DNA of 64,000 nt, taken from assembly GCA_037783545.1 (NCBI GenBank), contig JBBELK010000390.1, positions 310,001-374,000 on the forward strand. Reading direction: 5' to 3'. Position 1 is the first letter of the stretch. Each line of letters opens with the position of its first letter. The DNA is from Henricia sp. BOLD:AAB3569 (lineage: Eukaryota > Echinodermata > Asteroidea > Spinulosida > Echinasteridae). The notes under the pieces are model-generated. The model was not told the DNA's origin. It worked only from the letters and a program-made list of their open reading frames with translations, and made no database searches. Shown in pieces: positions 8,981-20,769 of the stretch. Made by a program: the position numbers and the translations under genes.

Positions 8981-11730
8981 TTTTTTCAGTACAAGTGCGG
9001 AATATAGACTGTTTGGAGCATGCAAAATTTGAAGTTCGTCGGAAAATTTCTTGACTTCCAAATTTGCCAACGTGTGGTCCACACTTTGACCAAATTCCCG
9101 TCCCAAACAAGACTGAGCATGCGCACGAGTGATCAGGAGTACACGGACAGCCACGGTTTGCAGAGCAGGCAGGAAGCCCGAGCCCAGTTTTCCCTAAACT
9201 CTGAAATTTCTCGGCCATTTCCCGGCGAAAGTCTGTCAATTTTTCAGGACAAGTGCGGAATATAGACTGTTTGGAGCATGCACAATTTGAATTTCGTCGG
9301 AAAATTTCTTGACTTCCAAATTTGCCGACGTTTGGACCACACTTTGACCAAATTCCCGTCCCAAACAAGACTGAGCATGCGCACGAGTGATCAGGAGTAC
9401 ACAGACAGCCACGGTCTGCAGAGCAGGCAGGAAGCCCGGGCCCAGTTTTCCCTAAACTCTGAAATTTCTCGGCCATTTCCGGGCGAAAGTCTGTAAATTT
9501 TTCAGGACAAGTGCGGAATATAGACTGTTTGAAGCATGCAAAATTTGAAGTTCGTCGAAAATTTCTTGACTTCCAAATTTGCCGACGTTTGGACCACACT
9601 TTGACCAAATTCCCGTCCCAAACAAGACTGAGCATGCGCACGAGTGATCAGGAGTACACGGACAGCCACGGTCTGCAGAGCAGGCAGGAAGCCCGAGCCC
9701 AGTTTTCCCTAAACTCTGAAATTTCTCGGCCATTTCCGGGCGAAAGTCTGTCAATTTTTCAGGACAAGTGCGGAATATAGACTGTTTGAAGCATGCAAAA
9801 TTTGAAGTTCGTCGGAAAATTTCTTGACTTCCAAATTTGCCGACGTTTGGACCACACTTTTAATTAACCAAATTCCAGTCCCAAACAAGACTGAGCATGC
9901 GCACGAGTGATCAGGAGTACACGGACAGCCACGGTCTGCAGAGCAGGCAAGAAGCCCGAGCCCAGTTTTCCCTAAACTCTGAAATTTCTCGGCCATTTCC
10001 CGGCGAAAGTCTGCCATTTTTTTCAGGACAAGTGCGGAATATAGACTGTTTGGAGCATGCAAAATTTGAAGTTCGTCGGAAAATTTCTTGACTTCCAAAT
10101 TTGCCAACGTTTGGTCCACACTTTGACCAAATTCCCGTCCCAAACAAGACTGAGCATGCGCACGAGTGATCAGGAGTACACGGACAGCCACGGTTTGCAG
10201 AGCAGGCAGGAAGCCCGAGCCCAGTTTTTCCTAAACTCTGAAATTTCTCGGCCATTTCCCGGCGAAAGTCTGTCAATTTTTCAGGACAAGTGCGGAATAT
10301 AGACTGTTTGGAGCATGCACAATTTGAAGTTCGTCGGAAAATTTCTTGACTTCCAAATTTGCCGACACTTTTAATTAACCAAATTCCAGTCCCAAACAAG
10401 ACTGAGCATGCGCACGAGTGATCAGGAGTACACAGACAGCCACGGTCTGCAGAGCAGGCAGGAAGCCCGGGCCCAGTTTTCCCTAAACTCTGAAATTTCT
10501 CGGCCATTTCCCGGCGAAAGTCTGTCAATTTGTTCAGTACAAGTGCGGAATATAGACTGTTTGGAGCATGCAAAATTTGAAGTTCGTCGGAAAATTTCTT
10601 GACTTCCAAATTTGCCAACGTTTGGTCCACACTTTGACCAAATTCCCGTCCCAAACAAGACTGAGCATGCGCACGAGTGATCAGGAGTACACGGACAGCC
10701 ACGGTTTGCAGAGCAGGCAGGAAGCCCGAGCCCAGTTTTCCCTAAACTCTGAAATTTCTCGGCCATTTCCCGGCGAAAGTCTGTCAATTTTTCAGGACAA
10801 GTGCGGAATATAGACTGTTTGGAGCATGCACAATTTGAATTTCGTCGGAAAATTTCTTGACTTCCAAATTTGCCGACGTTTGGACCACACTTTGACCAAA
10901 TTCCCGTCCCAAACAAGACTGAGCATGCGCACGAGTGATCAGGAGTACACAGACAGCCACGGTCTGCAGAGCAGGCAGGAAGCCCGGGCCCAGTTTTCCC
11001 TAAACTCTGAAATTTCTCGGCCATTTCCGGGCGAAAGTCTGTAAATTTTTCAGGACAAGTGCGGAATATAGACTGTTTGAAGCATGCAAAATTTGAAGTT
11101 CGTCGAAAATTTCTTGACTTCCAAATTTGCCGACGTTTGGACCACACTTTGACCAAATTCCCGTCCCAAACAAGACTGAGCATGCGCACGAGTGATCAGG
11201 AGTACACGGACAGCCACGGTCTGCAGAGCAGGCAGGAAGCCCGAGCCCAGTTTTCCCTAAACTCTGAAATTTCTCGGCCATTTCCGGGCGAAAGTCTGTC
11301 AATTTTTCAGGACAAGTGCGGAATATAGACTGTTTGAAGCATGCAAAATTTGAAGTTCGTCGGAAAATTTCTTGACTTCCAAATTTGCCGACGTTTGGAC
11401 CACACTTTTAATTAACCAAATTCCAGTCCCAAACAAGACTGAGCATGCGCACGAGTGATCAGGAGTACACGGACAGCCACGGTCTGCAGAGCAGGCAAGA
11501 AGCCCGAGCCCAGTTTTCCCTAAACTCTGAAATTTCTCGGCCATTTCCCGGCGAAAGTCTGCCAATTTTTTCAGGACAAGTGCGGAATATAGACTGTTTG
11601 GAGCATGCAAAATTTGAAGTTCGTCGGAAAATTTCTTGACTTCCAAATTTGCCAACGTTTGGTCCACACTTTGACCAAATTCCCGTCCCAAACAAGACTG
11701 AGCATGCGCACGAGTGATCAGGAGTACACG
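8849..11730 (+). repeat. 1548 bp hexamer HOR, nearly two copies
   Basis: Starts 9020 A', 9278 A (TTGAATTTCG marker), 9536 A-1, 9793 C, 10057 A' and 10315 B recur as 10568, 10826, 11084, 11341 and 11605. The spacing is 1,548 bp. The copies share CAGACAGCC and GTCTGTAAATTTTTC in the first A. They part near 10182/11730, where the second copy has GATAGCC and CTGTAGAGC. Confidence 0.87.
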
Positions 11731-12377
11731 GATAGCCACGGTCTGTAGAGCAGGCAGGAAGCCCGAGCCCAGTTTTCCCTAAACTGTGACATTTCTCGGC
11801 CATTTCCCGGCGAAAGTCTGTCAATTTTTCAGGACAAGTGCCGAATATAGATTGTTTGGAGCATGCACAATTTGAAGTTCGTCGGAAAATTTCTTGACTT
11901 CCATATTGGCCGACGTTTGGACTACACTTTGACCAAATTCCCGTCCCAAACAAGACTGAGCATGCGCACGAGTGATCAGGAGTACACGGACAGCCACGGT
12001 CTGCAGAGCAGGCAGGAAGCCCGAGCCCAGTTTTCCCTAAACTCTGAAATTTCTCGGCCATTTCCCGGCGAAAGTCTGTCAATTTTTCAGGACAAGTGCG
12101 GAATATAGACTGTTTGGAGCATGCAAAATGTGAAGTTCGTCGGACAATTTCTTGACTTACAAATTTTCCGACGTTTGGACCACACTTTGACTAAATTCCC
12201 GTCCCAAACAAGACTGAGCATGCGCACGAGTGATCAGGAGTACACGGACAGCCACGGTCTGCAGAGCAGGAAGGAAGCCCGAGCCCAGTTTTCCCTAAAC
12301 TCTGATGAAATTTCTCGGCCATTTCCCGGCGAAAGTCTGTCAATTTTTCAGGACAAGTGCGGAATATAGACTGTTTG
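10803..12377 (+). repeat. Copy of the window's first 1.57 kb
   Basis: Positions 1-1575 and 10803-12377 match monomer by monomer (24/10826, 282/11084, 539/11341, 803/11605, 1061/11863, 1319/12121). Rare changes are shared: GATAGCC, CTGTAGAGC, AACTGTGAC, CATATTGGCC and the 3 bp GAT insertion in the last monomer. I saw differences at 72 and 555. The match stops at about 1577/12379. On the left it runs off the window. Confidence 0.9.
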
Positions 12378-13412
12378 AAGCATGCACAATTTGAAGTTCG
12401 TCGGAAATTTCTTGACTTCCAAATTTGCCGACGTTTGGACCACACTTTGACCAAATTCCCGTCCCAAACAAGACTGAGCATGCGCACGAGTGATCAGGAG
12501 TACACGGACAGCCACGGTCTGCAGAGCAGGCAGGAAGCCCGAGCCCAGTTTTCCCTAAACTCTGAATTTTTTCGGCCATTTCCCGGCGAAAGTCTGTCAA
12601 TTTTTCAGGACAAGTGCGGAATATAGACTGTTTGGAGCATGCAAAATGTGAAGTTCGTCGGACAATTTCTTGACTTACAAATTTTCCGACGTTTGGACCA
12701 CACTTTGACTAAATTCCCGTCCCAACAAGACTGAGCATGCGCACGAGTGATCAGGAGTACACGGACAGCCACGGTCTGCAGAGCAGGAAGGAAGCCCGAG
12801 CCCAGTTTTCCCTAAACTCTGATGAAATTTCTCGGCCATTTCCCGGCGAAAGTCTGTCAATTTTTCAGGACAAGTGCGGAATATAGACTGTTTGAAGCAT
12901 GCACAATTTGAAGTTCGTCGGAAATTTCTTGACTTCCAAATTTGCCGACGTTTGGACCACACTTTGACCAAATTCCCGTCCTAAACAAGACTGAGCATGC
13001 GCACGAGTGATCAGGAGTACACGGACAGCCACGGTCTGCAGAGCAGGCAGGAAGCCCGAGCCCAGTTTTCCCTAAACTCTGAAATTTCTCGGCCATTTCC
13101 GGGCGAAAGTCTGTCAATTTTTCAGGACAAGTGCGGAATATAGACTGTTTGGAGCATGCAAAATGTGAAGTTCGTCGGACAATTTCTTGACTTACAAATT
13201 TTCCGACGTTTGGACCACACTTTGACTAAATTCCCGTCCCAACAAGACTGAGCATGCGCACGAGTGATCAGGAGTACACGGACAGCCACGGTCTGCAGAG
13301 CAGGCAGGAAGCCCGAGCCCAGTTTTCCCTAAACTCTGAAATTTCTCGGCCATTTCCCGGCGAAAGTCTGTCAATTTTTTAGGACAAGTGCGGAATATAG
13401 ACTGTTTGGAGC
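12121..13412 (+). repeat. 517-518 bp dimer HOR (Q, A-1), 2.5 copies
   Basis: Q monomers start at 12121, 12639 and 13156, alternating with A-1 at 12382 and 12899. The second and third Q copies share a one-base deletion (CCCAACAAG instead of CCCAAACAAG). Copies one and two, but not three, share the AGGAAGGAAGCC change and the 3 bp GAT insertion. Confidence 0.87.
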
Positions 13413-15168
13413 ATGCACAATTTGAAGTTCGTTGGAAAATGTCTTGACTTCCAAATTTGCCGACGTTTGGACCACACTTTGACCAAATTCCCGTCCCAAA
13501 CAAGACTGAGCATGCGCACGAGTGATCAGGAGTACACGGACAGCCACGGTCTGCAGAGCAGGCAGGAAGCCCGGGCCCAGTTTTCCCTAAACTCTGAAAT
13601 TTCTCGGCCATTTCCGGGCGAAAGTCTGTCAATTTTTCAGGACAAGTGCGGAATATAGACTGTTTGAAGCATGCAAAATTTGAAGTTCGTCGGAAAATTT
13701 CTTGACTTCCAAATTTGCCGACGTTTGGTCCACACTTTGACCAAATTCCCGTCCCAAACAAGACTGAGCATGCGCACGAGTGATCAGGAGTACACGGACA
13801 GACACGGTTTGCAGAGCAGGCAGGAAGCCCGAGCCCAGTTTTCCCTAAACTCTGAAATTTCTCGGCCATTTCCCGGCGAAAGTCTGTCAATTTTTCAGGA
13901 CAAGTGCGGAATATAGACTGTTTGGAGCATGCACAATTTGAAGTTCGTCGGAAGATTTCTTGACTTCCAAATTTGCCGACACTTTTAATTAACCAAATTC
14001 CAGTCCCAAACAAGACTGAGCATGCGCACGAGTGATCAGGAGTACACGGACAGCCACGGTCTGCAGAGCAGGCAGGAAGCCCGAGCACAGTTTTCCCTAA
14101 ACTCTGAAATTTCTCGGCCATTTCCCGGCGAAAGTCTGTCAATTTTTCAGGACAAGTGCGGAATATAGACTGTTTGGAGCATGCACAATTTGAAGTTCGT
14201 TGGAAAATGTCTTGACTTCCAAATTTGCCGACGTTTGGACCACACTTTGACCAAATTCCCGTCCCAAACAAGACTGAGCATGCGCACGAGTGATCAGGAG
14301 TACACGGACAGCCACGGTCTGCAGAGCAGGCAGGAAGCCCGGGCCCAGTTTTCCCTAAACTCTGAAATTTCTCGGCCATTTCCGGGCGAAAGTCTGTCAA
14401 TTTTTCAGGACAAGTGCGGAATATAGACTGTTTGAAGCATGCAAAATTTGAAGTTCGTCGGAAAATTTCTTGACTTCCAAATTTGCCGACGTTTGGTCCA
14501 CACTTTGACCAAATTCCCGTCCCAAACAAGACTGAGCATGCGCACGAGTGATCAGGAGTACACGGACAGCCACGGTTTGCAGAGCAGGCAGGAAGCCCGA
14601 GCCCAGTTTTTCCTAAACTCTGAAATTTCTCGGCCATTTCCCGGCGAAAGTCTGTCAATTTTTCAGGACAAGTGCGGAATATAGACTGTTTGGAGCATGC
14701 ACAATTTGAAGTTCGTTGGAAAATGTCTTGACTTCCAAATTTGCCGACGTTTGGACCACACTTTGACCAAATTCCCGTCCCAAACAAGACTGAGCATGCG
14801 CACGAGTGATCAGGAGTACACGGACAGCCACGGTCTGCAGAGCACGCAGGGAGCCCGGGCCCAGTTTTCCCTAAACTCTGAAATTTCTCGGCCATTTCCC
14901 GGCGAAAGTCTGTCAATTTTTCAGGACAAGTGCGGAATATAGACTGTTTGGAGCATGCACAATTTGAAGTTCGTCGGAAGATTTCTTGACTTCCAAATTT
15001 GCCGACACTTTTAATTAACCAAATTCCAGTCCCAAACAAGACTGAGCATGCGCACGAGTGATCAGGAGTACACGGACAGCCACGGTCTGCAGAGCAGGCA
15101 GGAAGCCCGAGCCCAGTTTTCCCTAAACTCTGACATTTCTCGGCCATTTCCCGGCGAAAGTCTGTCAA
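13192..15168 (-). other. Longest open frame in the window (658 codons), not called as a gene
   Basis: The same periodic peptide as at 5285-7186, running across monomers of 258 and 252 bp. Its downstream end falls where the one-base deletion CCCAACAAG shifts the frame. It has no signal sequence, domain or promoter that I can see. Treat as non-coding unless transcripts and peptides show otherwise. Confidence 0.12.
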
Positions 15169-15452
15169 TTTTTCAGGACAAGTGCCGAATATAGACTGTT
15201 TGGAGCATGCACAATTTGAAGTTCGTCGGACAATTTCTTGACTTCCAAATTTTCCGACGTTTGGACCACACTTTGACTAAATTCCCGTCCCAAACAAGAC
15301 TGAGCATGCGCACGAGTGATCAGGAGTACACGGACAGCCACGGTCTGCAGAGCAGGCAGGAAGCCCGAGCCCAGTTTTCCCTAAACTCTGAAATTTCTCG
15401 GCCATTTCCCGGCGAAAGTCTGTCAATTTTTCAGGACAAGTGCCGAATATAG
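13413..15452 (+). repeat. Copy of 5941-7980, offset 7472 bp
   Basis: K 13413, A 13671, B 13929, K 14181, A 14439, K 14697, B 14955, Q 15207 align with 5941, 6199, 6457, 6709, 6967, 7225, 7483, 7735 at a constant 7,472 bp. One slot differs in class: 7225 is an A monomer and 14697 is a K monomer. That suggests replacement of a single monomer after the duplication. Confidence 0.85.
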
Positions 15453-16839
15453 ACTGTTTGGAGCATGCACAATTTGAAGTTCGTCGGAAAATTTCTTGAC
15501 TTCCAAATTTGCCGACGTTTGGACCACACTTTGACCAAATTCCCGTCCCAAACAAGACTGAGCATGCGCACGAGTGATCAGGAGTACACGGACAGCCACG
15601 GTCTGCAGAGCAGGCAGGAAGCCCGAGCCCAGTTTTCCCTAAACTCTGAAATTTCTCGGCCATTTCCCGGCGAAAGTCTGTCAATTGTTCAGGACAAGTG
15701 CGGAATATAGACTGTTTGGAGCATGCACAATTTGAAGTTCTTTGGAAAATGTCTTGACTTCCAAATTTGCCGACGTTTGGACCACACTTTGACCAAATTC
15801 CCATCCCAAACAAGACTGAGCATGCGCACGAGTGATCAGGAGTACACGGACAGCCACGGTCTGCAGAGCAGGCAGGAAGCCCGGGCCCAGTTTTCCCTAA
15901 ACTCTGAAATTTCTCGGCCATTTCCGGGCGAAAGTCTGTCAATTTTTCAGGACAAGTGCGGAATATAGACTGTTTGAAGCATGCAAAATTTGAAGTTCGT
16001 CGGAAAATTTCTTGACTTCCAAATTTGCCGACGTTTGGACCACACTTTTAATTAACCAAATTCCAGTCCCAAACAAGACTGAGCATGCGCACGAGTGATC
16101 AGGAGTACACGGACAGCCACGGTCTGCAGAGCAGGCAAGAAGCCCGAGCCCAGTTTTCCCTAAACTCTGAAATTTCTCGGCCATTTCCCGGCGAAAGTCT
16201 GTCAATTTTTTCAGTACAAGTGCGGAATATAGACTGTTTGGAGCATGCAAAATTTGAAGTTCGTCGGAAAATTTCTTGACTTCCAAATTTGCCAACGTTT
16301 GGTCCACACTTTGACCAAATTCCCGTCCCAAACAAGACTGAGCATGCGCACGAGTGATCAGGAGTACACGGACAGCCACGGTTTGCAGAGCAGGCAGGAA
16401 GCCCGAGCCCAGTTTTCCCTAAACTCTGAAATTTCTCGGCCATTTCCCGGCGAAAGTCTGTCAATTTTTCAGGACAAGTGCGGAATATAGACTGTTTGGA
16501 GCATGCACAATTTGAAGTTCGTCGGAAAATTTCTTGACTTCCAAATTTGCCGACACTTTTAATTAACCAAATTCTAGTCCCAAACAAGACTGAGCATGCG
16601 CACGAGTGATCAGGAGTACACGGACAGCCACGGTCTGCAGAGCAGGCAGGAAGCCCGAGCCCAGTTTTCCCTAAACTCTGAAATTTCTCGGCCATTTCCC
16701 GGCGAAAGTCTGTCAATTTTTCAGGACAAGTGCCGAATATAGACTGTTTGGAGCATGCACAATTTGAAGTTCGTCGGAAAATTTCTTGACTTCCAAATTT
16801 GCCGACGTTTGGACCACACTTTGACCAAATTCCCGTCCC
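15453..16839 (+). repeat. Array block without a local HOR
   Basis: Starts 15465 A, 15723 K (GTTCTTTGG), 15981 C, 16245 A', 16503 B, 16755 A. The K-C-A'-B-A order matches blocks at 25519-26550 and 30929-32218, so it is a standard run of the array. Nothing else is visible. Confidence 0.85.
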
Positions 16840-18558
16840 AAACAAGACTGAGCATGCGCACGAGTGATCAGGAGTACACGGACAGCCACGGTCTGCAGAG
16901 CAGGCAGGAAGCCCGGGCCCAGTTTTCCCTAAACTCTGAAATTTCTCGGCCATTTCCGGGCGAAAGTCTGTCAATTTTTCAGGACAAGTGCGGAATATAG
17001 ACTGTTTGAAGCATGCAAAATTTGAAGTTCGTCGGAAATTTCTTGACTTCCAAATTTGCCGACGTTTGGACCACACTTTGACCAAATTCCCGTCCCAAAC
17101 AAGACTGAGCATGCGCACGAGTGATCAGGAGTACACGGACAGCCACGGTCTGCAGAGCAGGCAGGAAGCCCGAGCCCAGTTTTCCCTAAACTCTGAAATT
17201 TCTCGGCCATTTCCCGGCGAAAGTCTGTCAATTTTTCAAGACAAGTGCGGAATATAGACTGTTTGGAGCATGCAAAATGTGAAGTTCGTCGGACAATTTC
17301 TTGACTTCCAAATTTTCCGACGTTTGGACCACACTTTGACTAAATTCCCGTCCCAAACAAGACTGAGCATGCGCACGAGTGATCAGGAGTACACGGACAG
17401 CCACGGTCTGCAGAGCAGGCAGGAAGCCCGAGCCCAGTTTTCCGTAAACTCTGACATTTCTCGGCCATTTCCCGGCGAAAGTCTGTCAATTTTTCAGGAC
17501 AAGTGCGGAATATAAACTGTTTGGAGCATGCACAATTTGAAGTTCGTTGGAAAATGTCTTGACTTCCAAATTTGCCGACGTTTGGACCACACTTTGACCA
17601 AATTCCCGTCCCAAACAAGACTGAGCATGCGCACGAGTGATCAGGAGTACACGGACAGCCACGGTCTGCAGAGCAGGCAGGAAGCCCGGGCCCAGTTTTC
17701 CCTAAACTCTGAAATTTCTCGGCCATTTCCGGGCGAAAGTCTGTCAATTTTTCAGGACAAGTGCGGAATATAGACTGTTTGAAGCATGCAAAATTTGAAG
17801 TTCGTCGGAAATTTCTTGACTTCCAAATTTGCCGACGTTTGGACCACACTTTGACCAAATTCCCGTCCCAAACAAGACTGAGCATGCGCACGAGTGATCA
17901 GGAGTACACGGACAGCCACGGTCTGCAGAGCAGGCAGGAAGCCCGAGCCCAGTTTTCCCTAAACTCTGAAATTTCTCGGCCATTTCTCGGCGAAAGTCTG
18001 TCAATTTTTCAAGACAAGTGCGGAATATAGACTGTTTGGAGCATGCAAAATGTGAAGTTCGTCGGACAATTTCTTGACTTCCAAATTTTCCGACGTTTGG
18101 ACCACACTTTGACTAAATTCCCGTCCCAAACAAGACTGAGCATGCGCACGAGTGATCAGGAGTACACGGACAGCCACGGTCTGCAGAGCAGGCAGGAAGC
18201 CCGAGCCCAGTTTTCCGTAAACTCTGACATTTCTCGGCCATTTCCCGGCGAAAGTCTGTCAATTTTTCAGGACAAGTGCGGAATATAAACTGTTTGGAGC
18301 ATGCACAATTTGAAGTTCGTTGGAAAATGTCTTGACTTCCAAATTTGCCGACGTTTGGACCACACTTTGACCAAATTCCCGTCCCAAACAAGACTGAGCA
18401 TGCGCACGAGTGATCAGGAGTACACGGACAGCCACGGTCTGCAGAGCAGGCAGGAAGCCCGGGCCCAGATTTCCCTAAACTCTGAAATTTCTCGGCCATT
18501 TCCGGGCGAAAGTCTGTCAATTTTTCAGGACAAGTGCGGAATATAGACTGTTTGAAGC
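16840..18558 (+). repeat. 773 bp trimer HOR (A-1, Q, K), two copies
   Basis: A-1 17013, Q 17270, K 17528 are repeated as 17786, 18043, 18301. The copies share TTTTCAAGACAAG, the Q-specific TTTTCCGTAAACTCTGAC and GGAATATAAACTG. The run ends where a C monomer follows at 18559. Confidence 0.88.
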
Positions 18559-20769
18559 ATGCACAATTTGAAGTTCGTCGGAAAATTTCTTGACTTCCAA
18601 ATTTGCCGACGTTTGGACCACACTTTTAATTAACCAAATTCCAGTCCCAAACAAGACTGAGCATGCGCACGAGTGATCAGGAGTACACGGACAGCCACGG
18701 TCTGCAGAGCAGGCAAGAAGCCCGAGCCCAGTTTTCCCTAAACTCTGAAATTTCTCGGCCATTTCCCGGCGAAAGTCTGTCAATTTTTTCAGGACAAGTG
18801 CGGAATATAGATTGTTTGGAGCATGCACAATTTGAAGTTCGTCGGAAAATTTCTTGACTTCCAAATTTGCCAACGTTTGGTCCACACTTTGACCAAATTC
18901 CCGTCCCAAACAAGACTGAGCATGCGCACGAGTGATCAGGAGTACACGGACAGCCACGGTTTGCAGAGCAGGCAGGAAGCCCGAGCCCAGTTTTCCCTAA
19001 ACTCTGAAATTTCTCGGCCATTTCCCGGCAAAAGTCTGTCCATTTTTCAGGACAAGTGCGGAATATAGACTGTTTGGAGCATGCACAATTTGAAGTTCGT
19101 CGGAAAATTTCTTGACTTCCAAATTTGCCGACACTTTTAATTAACCAAATTCCAGTCCCAAACAAGACTGAGCATGCGCACGAGTGATCAGGAGTACACG
19201 GACAGCCACGGTCTGTAGAGCAGGCAGGAAGCCCGAGCCCAGTTTTCCCTAAACTCTGAAATTTCTCGGCCATTTCCGGGCGAAAGTCTGTAAATTTTTC
19301 AGGACAAGTGCGGAATATAGACTGTTTGAAGCATGCAAAATTTGAAGTTCGTCGAAAATTTCTTGACTTCCAAATTTGCCGACGTTTGGACCACACTTTG
19401 ACCAAATTCCCGTCCCAAACAAGACTGAGCATGCGCACGGGTGATCAGGAGTACACAGACAGCCACGGTCTGCAGAGCAGGCAGGAAGCCCGGGCCCAGT
19501 TTTCCCTAAACTCTGAAATTTCTCGGCCATTTCCGGGCGAAAGTCTGTAAATTTTTCAGGACAAGTGCGGAATATAGACTGTTTGAAGCATGCAAAATTT
19601 GAAGTTCGTCGAAAATTTCTTGACTTCCAAATTTGCCGACGTTTGGACCACACTTTGACCAAATTCCCGTCCCAAACAAGACTGAGCATGCGCACGAGTG
19701 ATCAGGAGTACACGGACAGCCACGGTCTGCAGAGCAGGCAGGAAGCCCGAGCCCAGTTTTCCCTAAACTCTGAAATTTCTCGGCCATTTCCGGGCGAAAG
19801 TCTGTCAATTTTTCAGCTCAAGTGCGGAATATAGACTGTTTGAAGCACGCCAAATTTGAAGTTCGTCGGAAAATTTCTTGACTTCCAAATTTGCCGACGT
19901 TTGGACCACACTTTTAATTAACCAAATTCCAGTCCCAAACAAGACTGAGCATGCGCACGAGTGATCAGGAGTACACGGACAGCCACGGTCTGCAGAGCAG
20001 GCAAGAAGCCCGAGCCCAGTTTTCCCTAAACTCTGAAATTTCTCGGCCATTTCCCGGCGAAAGTCTGTCAATTTTTTCAGGACAAGTGCGGAATATAGAC
20101 TGTTTGGAGCATGCAAAATTTGAAGTTCGTCGGAAAATTTCTTGACTTCCAAATTTGCCAACGTTTGGTCCACACTTTGACCAAATTCCCGTCCCAAACA
20201 AGACTGAGCATGCGCACGAGTGATCAGGAGTACACGGACAGCCACGGTTTGCAGAGCAGGCAGGAAGCCCGAGCCCAGTTTTCCCTAAACTCTGAAATTT
20301 CTCCGCCATTTCCCGGCGAAAGTCTGTCAATTTTTCAGGACAAGTGCGGAATATAGACTGTTTGGAGCATGCACAATTTGAAGTTCGTCGGAAAATTTCT
20401 TGACTTCCAAATTTGCCGACACTTTTAATTAACCAAATTCCAGTCCCAAACAAGACTGAGCATGCGCACGAGTGATCAGGAGTACACGGACAGCCACGGT
20501 CTGCAGAGCAGGCAAGAAGCCCGAGCCCAGTTTTCCCTAAACTCTGAAACTTCTCGGCCATTTCCCGGCGAAAGTCTGTCAATTTTTTCAGGACAAGTGC
20601 GGAATATAGACTGTTTGGAGCATGCAAAATTTGAAGTTCGTCGGAAAATTTCTTGACTTCCAAATTTGCCGACGTTTGGACCACACTTTTAATTAACCAA
20701 ATTCCAGTCCCAAACAAGACTGAGCATGCGCACGAGTGATCAGGAGTACACGGACAGCCACGGTCTGCA
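18559..20769 (+). repeat. C/A'/B and A-1 array block
   Basis: Starts 18559 C, 18823 A', 19081 B, 19333 A-1, 19590 A-1, 19847 C, 20111 A', 20369 B (253), 20622 C. The two A-1 monomers in a row share GTCTGTAAATTTTTC on their left sides. The first GCATGC of monomer 19847 is mutated to GCACGC. No gene is present. Confidence 0.85.

Noticed and set aside
13192-15168. Long periodic open frames as genes for a cysteine-rich repeat protein
   Set aside because: They follow from monomer lengths divisible by three. They overlap in several frames and both strands, have no recognisable domain or regulatory context, and are broken wherever monomers of 257, 259 or 263-265 bp occur.
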